Shown piece after piece: positions 57,641-64,000 of a stretch of 64,000 nt of DNA; position 1 is the first letter of the stretch; every line of letters starts with the position of its first letter. The notes beneath the pieces are model-generated. The model worked only from the letters and a program-made list of their open reading frames with translations, was not told the DNA's origin and did no database searches. Source of the stretch: Spinacia oleracea. Taxonomy: Eukaryota; Streptophyta; Magnoliopsida; Caryophyllales; Amaranthaceae. The DNA lies in NCBI RefSeq assembly GCF_020520425.1, contig NC_079487.1:134748385-134812384 (forward strand), written 5' to 3'. Both the position numbers and the translations under genes were made by a program.

Positions 57641-59004
57641 TTATTTACACTTCAGTGCATCGTAATGACCGTAGCCGTGATAAAGAACACAAATTGGGTT
57701 CTGTCTACCATATTCTTGTCCATTTTCTGCTATGATTTTAAGGTTACTGGATTTCTTGTCAATCATGTAAACTGTGATGGACATCCTGAAGATGGAGGAA
57801 CGAACGAAAAGTGTCAAAACAACATATTGATGCTAATAAGTTGACCAGGCCAAACCGCTAGTTAAGAACTTGAAACTTTTCTATATATATATTAAGTATA
57901 TACTAAGCTTTGTTCTTTTCACCTTACAAAAATTACTTCCAAATAATATATGCACAGATATACTAAGCTTTGTTCTTTTCACCTTGATTTAGTTGTGAAG
58001 TTCACTTCACAACTAAATTAAGGCTCTGTTATATTCGACTTATTTCGATTTCAGATAATATAAGTTCATAAAAAGTTTTTTTCAGACATTTTCACATAAA
58101 AATAAGTTTATTTCAGACAAAATAAGTTTATTTCAGACAAAATAAGTTTATTTCAGACAAAATAAGTTCGGATAATATAAGTTCAGACAAAATAAGTCGA
58201 ATATAATGGAGCCTAAGTTCAGATAAGGTCAATTGATCCAGAGAAAGTTTATAAGGGGTTTGGGGGTGCAAAGAGTGAAACCTAAATTTACACATAAAAC
58301 CAGTAATACTCCTATTAATTAAAGAACCTTCTATGGAAAATGATCTCTTACTTTCACAAGCAGGGAAGAACAAAATGAATGATGTATACTCTGTTAAAGG
58401 GTATTAGCAGCCTATCAGGTGACATTTACTTACTTCAGAACATGTGAGGCCATGAGAAGTTCAGGTTCTCCTCCCCAAACATGACACTGTCTCATCTGAC
58501 AGATGTATCTGTCAAACTCATCCTCCAGATACCTGAAAGTGAATTGCAGAGGAAATATCAAAATCTCGAGGCATCACAGCATAATACAATTCCAATAAGA
58601 GAGGTACAATAAGATGCATTGTGTATATTAAGGATATTTTTGGTAACAGTTACCATTCAGCATCTTTGCGTCTCTTGATCAGTTCATCAACAACCTGTGA
58701 ACAACAAATAGATATTTCCATGAGGAAAAGAAAATAAATGCTACATTGCCACACAAACAATAGACTGCCTTATCACCGTGATAGAAAGATATACTTCCTT
58801 AGCCGTTTTCAGTAAGCCAAAACAAATGCTGATAATCATTCAGTTATTCACAAGACTTTCAAATGAATTGATTCTCTTCTACCTTGTCTCTAAGTTCATC
58901 TGCAAGTCTCTTTTGAAAGCTCTTACTTGGAGATGGCTTCCCTTGTATAATACAGGAACCATGGACCACAGCTCGAAACAAACAACTTCCATCTCCAGGT
59001 ATAC
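57641..59004 (-). CDS. OTU-domain cysteine protease (deubiquitinase), 5' end unresolved
   Basis: Four exons are secure and in phase: 59004-58883, 58694-58654, 58532-58434, 57785-57641, encoding 134 C-terminal residues that form the OTU catalytic domain. The catalytic Asp-x-x-Cys motif IPGDGSCLFRAVVHG opens it, HVWGGEPELLMASHVLKMSI lies in the middle, and the catalytic His is in LYHGYGHYDAL before the end KCK. OTU enzymes cleave ubiquitin from proteins. The architecture resembles Arabidopsis OTU3/OTU4-type proteins, but I cannot assign the member. The first exon here begins with two bases of a split codon, so at least one upstream coding exon is missing from this model. A candidate ATG (MEFDSLSFLL) near 60518 has a donor in the wrong phase for direct joining. 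Confidence 0.85.
57898..58017. repeat. 60-bp-spaced direct repeat and 13-bp hairpin next to a MITE
   Basis: TACTAAGCTTTGTTCTTTTC with flanking bases occurs at 57898-57925 and 57958-57985. It is followed by a perfect hairpin, TTTAGTTGTGAAG-TTCA-CTTCACAACTAAA (57988-58017), directly before the Tourist-like element. It lies in the last intron of the OTU gene... strictly, between exons at 57785 and 58434. Confidence 0.7.
58022..58213. mobile_element. Tourist-like MITE with internal 20-bp tandem repeat
   Basis: Ends GGCTCTGTTATATTCGACTT and AAGTCGAATATAATGGAGCC are inverted repeats flanked by TAA on each side (58019-58021, 58214-58216), the PIF/Harbinger 3-bp duplication. Inside, AAAATAAGTTTATTTCAGAC is repeated about three times. 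A degenerate relative is at 25440-25650. Confidence 0.85.
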
Positions 59005-60569
59005 CTGGAAGAAATGCATGACAATGTCAAGCCAATAGCCACGATATAAAATGTTGCTAAAGTAAACAACATCCCATGCATGTCTTGCTGAGTCGTTGGT
59101 GGTGCAACGGATAAATGGATTTTTACTAACTTCATTTTTATCTCATAGAAGATAAAAACAACACGACCACACAACAGCATGAAGGTAGATCAGATAGCCC
59201 CACAATCTCAGAACTTCCTCTTCACACGGTCACACCACCACGGAGATTTTGGCATTTGACAACTTGGACAAGCCTAACATGAGCATTACTAGAGAGATTT
59301 TGATGAAAATGGTTGTGTGACAAACTTGTGATCATCCAAGAACTATCTTAAAATGCAAAAGGACAGATCAAATCCCAAGGCATAAACTATTTGGATTCTA
59401 ATAATATAATGCCTGCCTTCATAAAAGTTTCAAGACACTGCTTTGCGGTGAAGTTCACAAGTAATCTTGCATATTATCACTAAGACCGACTAGACCAAAT
59501 GGCAAAATGGCGAATCAAACTTCTTAGATTCCGCCTCAACCTCAATCACCCAACTGACTTCTTTCATCATTCGCTTGCTACATATATATGATTGTCCACT
59601 TATCGTACATTCGTACAACAAGCTTATATGCAACTCAATGCTCCTTCTATATCTTTCACCAAAGAATGACCAGTCTCAACTCAATTCTCGATCTATATAC
59701 AACAAGATTATCTTACTTTGTTCACCTTTCCAAAGATCCCAAATTATAAACATAAAACAAAACACCAGTCCTGAGTCCCCCACACACAGAGCCACCTAGA
59801 AAGTTTCTATTAAACTAGAAATAAGTTGAAATTGAGCATACTTATTTTCATATTAAGAGGGAACTATCCGCATCTAAAAGTATCAAGATTTCGACAAAAA
59901 TCAGTGAACACTATCCCAAGTTTCAAAATCTGCTACAATCAACCATTCCCCCACCCCCTGCCACGCAAAGGAATGAACAAAAAGAACCCTAATTCAAGAT
60001 AAATTAGACATATTATTCACAGATAGTGTAACCTAAGTAACATTTGTACTCCTCTTGGATTTAGAAGTAACACACCATTGATAATTCAAGCGAACCAATA
60101 ATCTATAGAGCTAATTTAACACATAATTTCCATAAAACACAGCCAATTACAGCAAAAAGAACCCCAAAAAAAACACCCAATTAAATCAAAATATTACTAT
60201 ATATTCAGAAATAATCAAACCCGGAAAACCCATAATGAACATAAATTATAAAATCACAACATACGAATAATTTGCAGTTGAGTAGTGTTGAAATCGGGCA
60301 TTTAGTTACAGCCCACTTCCCAAATCATCAAACGGGGAGGGGAAAACCCCCCAACAAATTCAATCAATTTGTAATTTTTCCAAACAAATTTTAATTTTTG
60401 TGAGGTTAGCTAGTTTATTGAGGATTTTCAAAGTGATTAAAAATGAAAAATACTTTATGAATTACTAATGGACGAGAAAAAAATACCAGTAAAAAGGAGA
60501 GAGAATCGAATTCCATTGTCCTTTCTTTAGCCACCTTCAACAGCTGGTGCACGAAAAGTTTTAGGAATT

Positions 60570-62235
60570 TTAAAATTTTTGGAGCGAAAAAGGGAGAGAT
60601 TGAGACTGAAGTAGGCTTTGAGTTTTTGAATCGGGTCTCGAAATTGAATCCCCCTAACTTGATAATCTGAATTGTCCTTTGTTAAGATATTACGGAGTAA
60701 TAAATCTTACAAAATTCTAGAAAAATAATACGGAGTAGAAGTATATGATTGTATTATCTAGAACAACCTTATGAAAAATCTGGACCAAGTAACTCCTATA
60801 TATATACCTTGTCTTTTTTATGAAGTACTCCAATAGGAATAAAATACAAAGTACAACATTTTACCCTTGCTCTTCATATTAGAACATATACATAAGTACC
60901 ATCAATTTTTCCGCACCCAAAGACTTTGTGTTTTAACTAGTACCACCAATTTTTCCGCACCCAAAGACTTTGTGTTTTAACTAGGATGATACTCGGTTTT
61001 TTAAACTTTTACGGTGCAGAGTAATCGAGGCTACGATTTGTGAGACTATTTTATACGTTTGAAGAGGTTGTCCGAGTTAATCTCCTTAATAAACCAGTCA
61101 AACAAAAGAGATGAGAATTGGCCTCCTACCTAAATGATAGGTTGCATAAAAAATGCTTCTGATAATAAAAAAAAAACACTATTTTTCTTAGACAATAGGT
61201 TTTTTTTGTTGGACTGTCTAATAGCAAAAGTTAAGGATTTGATCATTTGACTCAAAATTTTGTATTTTTTCTTTGTTCCAAACTTATTGCATCTTTTTCT
61301 TTATTAAACTTGACATGAAGTTTTTCCCATGCATAGACAAAGTATAGTCATATAAAATTCGGTAAAATTTATCTTCATACATACTTCCATAGCATCGACC
61401 ATTTTTCTCCAAAAAGAACATCAAAATTTATTTAGAACATGAATCAATTAGAGTTCAAAATGATTTATCAATTTTGATAAATTATACGTAGTACAATAGA
61501 TTTAAATCAAAAATGCGAATTTGGGGTAGACATTTTATAGAATTTTTTTTAAAATAAAATACTCAAAAGTTACAAGTGTTATATATCACCGTTATTTTAG
61601 ATAATGAGAATTAGTCTAACTTGGAATTTTATTTTCTATAATATAATTGAAAAACATTAGTTATCAATTCAAGGGTTCAGATATTAAAATCGTTCATTAT
61701 CCAAATTTAGGGAGAGAGAAAAAGAATGAGGCTCAAACTAATTCGATTATTTGTAACATTTTCTTTGAATTCTTTCATCGATGCTGGAATTTGTAAAAAA
61801 GGTACATCTAGTTCTTTTAATTTAAATTTTAATGGTATTCACATTTTACTCTTAAAAGTTTTTGTACCTCTCATAAAATTTAAATCTCTTTCGATTCATG
61901 TTATGCAAAAAGAATAGGAATTATATTGATGTGCAATATAATTGACAGGTTCAAACCTCCCCTATCCCATTTGTAATCTATATTTTTCTTATGGCTTACT
62001 TGCACCAGAAAAAAAAACCATTATGTGAAAAGATTCAAAATGAAGAATGAAATGAATATAATTGTTTTGCTGATTGTTGATTTGTCCAGCAATAAAATTT
62101 CCCAAATCTATGGTTAACTATCATCAAAACATTTGTTGGAAGTGGAAATAAAGTAAATAGATATTGCGCGCCTTGACATGATTTGCACAACAATGTAGGA
62201 AGATATTGGTGCAAATAAAATTCTTCAAGATCAAT
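60570..62235. other. Intergenic between OTU gene 5' end and the last gene
   Basis: Mostly AT-rich with many GTACTCC/GGAGTAC words. It holds the tandem duplication at 60895-60984 and the presumed promoter and 5'UTR of the gene at 62236. No additional gene is supported. Confidence 0.5.
60895..60984. repeat. 44-bp tandem duplication
   Basis: AGTACCATCAATTTTTCCGC with the following ACCCAAAGACTTTGTGTTTT is repeated at 60939 with one base difference (ATCAAT against ACCAAT). Confidence 0.93.
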
Positions 62236-63862
62236 ATGCCACAAGCCTCAATGAGATCTAGACGCGGCCCATTACATGCTTGTGGAGTTTCAACACTAGC
62301 CATAGCCTTAAGCCTATATAAGAAAGCAATTGAACTTAATGGACCTATTGGTTCGGTTACAAGGCGAGTAGCCAAGTTAGGCTCGAAGGTGGTTAATCGC
62401 CCTTTGGTCAATTACATGGTTCTTTATCCATGGCTCGCGCTTCTTTTCGTTGTTGATGACCTTATTATATCGATAGAGAAAAGGTTGGAGACTCAATTCC
62501 CAACATTACGCCATATCTTTAACAAGATCGATAATCTTGTCGATAAGATTGAGAATTTTTCCAAGGAGCTTGAACACGCCATGGGGAATTTTACCAAGGT
62601 ATTGTACTAACCCTTGAGTGGTTATATATACTACCTCCGTTTCAAAATGATCTTTATACTTTCTGTTTTAATTCGTTTCATAATGATATTTACATTTTGC
62701 TTTATTCTAGTTTTTGACACGAGAATTTACTACCTAACTCTTCTTACCCCCACAATATTTATAATTTTCACTTTTTTTTTTTTCATTTTTCTCTTACACT
62801 CACCAACCTTTTTACACACTTATCTTACTTTGTCCATATTTTATTACATTTATCTCTTAATATTTGTGCTAATAGTAACAATAAAGATCTTTATGAAATG
62901 GAGATAGTACTCAGTAATACTACGTACATTAGTATGTACTACGTTTATGAAATTGAATTGTTAAGAGTTTCTTACGAGTATATTGATGATTTTGGGAAAG
63001 GAGAACGCGGAAGAGAAGGAAATCAAGGTTGATACTAACTCCAATACTAACGAGCAACGTAACGAAAACAATTTAGCATCACCTATACAAGATGTGGTGA
63101 ACACGAAGAACAATGCGCTTACTATTGGTGCCAATGAAGAACTTAATGAAGGTACATGAGTGATAAGTTATGTGGGAAACTGTTGAAATTAATAAGAGAA
63201 TTTTAGACGTTTTTAGTTTTTCAAAGTTTTTCTATCGATTTTGGAAGGGAAAACTATGGAAAACTAAATGCTTCAACTATAACTATAAAGATTTCAACAT
63301 ATTTTCATACATTTACTCTTCTGTAGTTTTCTACTATGGAAAACTAAATACTTCAACTATAACTATAAAGATTTCAACATATTTCCATACATTTACTTTT
63401 CCGTAGTTTTCTCTTGTACTACGTAGTAATAAACAAACATGGTAAAACTGAGGAATTCTTATATTTATGCACTTTTGTTTAGTTTTCCTCATTAAAAGTA
63501 AGTTATCAAACACATTGTATATCTCATTCATCGCAATTGTACTTTTTACTTTTACAATTCTAGATTCGCCACTGCTAGTTGATGATTCTACATTATTGAA
63601 AAGCTTGTACAAGGAAACATTGGAGAAAGGGGTAAAGGAAAACATGAAATTTGAAGAGAATTCGCAAGGAGTTGAAAAAGATGTGAAGGAAAATAATGTT
63701 GCTAAAGATTATGTGAATGAAGCTATGATGAAACAAGATGTTCAACAACAAAGTGAAGAAACAAAGAATGAAATTAAGACCATGACTAAGGATGAACCTC
63801 CTTTGTTGGAAATTTTTGACTTTGGTTGGGAAATTCCGAAGCCAAAGAAGGTGTCGCATTAG
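62236..63862 (+). CDS. Uncharacterised 270-aa protein, possibly distantly REF/SRPP-like
   Basis: Three exons, in phase: 62236-62598, 63001-63151, 63564-63862. The start gives MPQASMRSRRGPLHACG; the sequence upstream (CAACAATGTAG acceptor near 62196) suggests a 5'UTR intron. Residues 18-110 hold LAIALSLYKKAIELNGPIGSVTRRV, a hydrophobic stretch at 58-73 (VNYMVLYPWLALLFVV) and an amphipathic helix (DDLIISIEKRLETQFPTL, then KIDNLVDKIENF). The order LY..A..GP.. followed by VD..I...L...P recalls the REF/SRPP lipid-droplet family, but I see only a loose likeness. The last two exons are hydrophilic and rich in Lys, Glu and Asn, ending EIPKPKKVSH. Function unknown. Confidence 0.65.
62631..62907. mobile_element. 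Stowaway-like MITE in intron 1 of the last gene
   Basis: CTACCTCCGTTTCAAAATGA at the left is inverted at the right as TTATGAAATGGAGATAG, bounded by TA on both sides. The interior is pyrimidine-rich. The open frame that runs through it is not coding. Confidence 0.7.
63254..63413. repeat. 80-bp tandem duplication in intron 2 of the last gene
   Basis: The unit beginning CTATGGAAAACTAAATGCTT and containing CAACTATAACTATAAAGATT occurs at 63254 and 63334 with a few base changes. Confidence 0.9.
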
Positions 63863-64000
63863 AGCTTCATACAGATAATATATTCATACACATCACATAA
63901 TAGATATGTGATGCTTGTAGCTTATACAAAGTGTAGAATAATGAAAATGTGTAATTCTCCCGTTAATATTCTATATGATCGCGGAGTAATAGATTTTTTA

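Noticed and set aside
1-64000. Intact or decayed LTR retrotransposon
   Set aside because: No long terminal repeats, primer-binding site or polyprotein motifs were recognised anywhere in the window.

Overview
This window is nuclear DNA from a flowering plant. The gene set is plant-typical: peroxisomal naphthoate synthase, single-chain urease, a DEAH4-type helicase, an EEIG1/EHBP1-type NT-C2 protein and a p24-delta cargo receptor. Introns are GT-AG, and intergenic DNA is AT-rich and full of miniature transposons. The many Stowaway-like ends reading ACTCCGT/ACGGAGT suggest a dicot, perhaps of the Caryophyllales (spinach/beet/quinoa group); that placement is an inference from style, not a proof.

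Layout. 1-2.1 kb: repeats, including a 79-bp-arm hairpin and a CGGG-rich element. 2.2-5.2 kb (-): 1,4-dihydroxy-2-naphthoyl-CoA synthase (phylloquinone pathway), 9 exons, PTS2 peroxisomal signal. 6.7-18.3 kb (-): urease, 18 coding exons plus a 5'UTR exon, all nickel and catalytic residues present. 19.8-22.0 kb (+): intronless DEAH-box helicase, divergent from urease. 23.5-28.2 kb (-): a 770-aa ankyrin-repeat protein in 4 exons. 28.2-36.7 kb: gene-poor, with a broken Lys/Glu-rich protein gene and a decayed copy of the mitochondrial complex I 51-kDa subunit gene. 36.7-42.1 kb (+): NT-C2 domain protein, 8 exons. 42.8-44.4 kb (-): UXT/prefoldin-alpha-like protein, 6 exons, convergent with the previous gene. 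45.8-46.3 kb (-): unknown 155-aa Cys/Ala-rich protein with a C-terminal membrane segment. 48.8-50.6 kb and 51.7-53.2 kb: two larger non-autonomous DNA elements. 54.6-56.3 kb (-): p24-delta. 57.6-60.5 kb (-): OTU-type deubiquitinase (N-terminus unresolved). 62.2-63.9 kb (+): uncharacterised 270-aa protein, possibly distantly REF/SRPP-like.

The genes are independent housekeeping genes with no obvious common pathway. No operon, CRISPR, phage or LTR element was recognised. The coding exons were joined by hand; in every gene resolved end to end the exon phases are consistent.

The strongest unusual signal is a family of CGGG-rich miniature elements. Ten insertions have a clear or near-perfect 8-bp target duplication, and many carry ends resembling TAGACCTGATCA. 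They crowd introns and promoters, occur once as a back-to-back pair sharing one target site, once with a four-fold amplified end, and once as a 1.85-kb composite. They look like non-autonomous hAT-type transposons. A second set of elements has palindromic, hairpin-forming ends and 9-12-bp flanking repeats.
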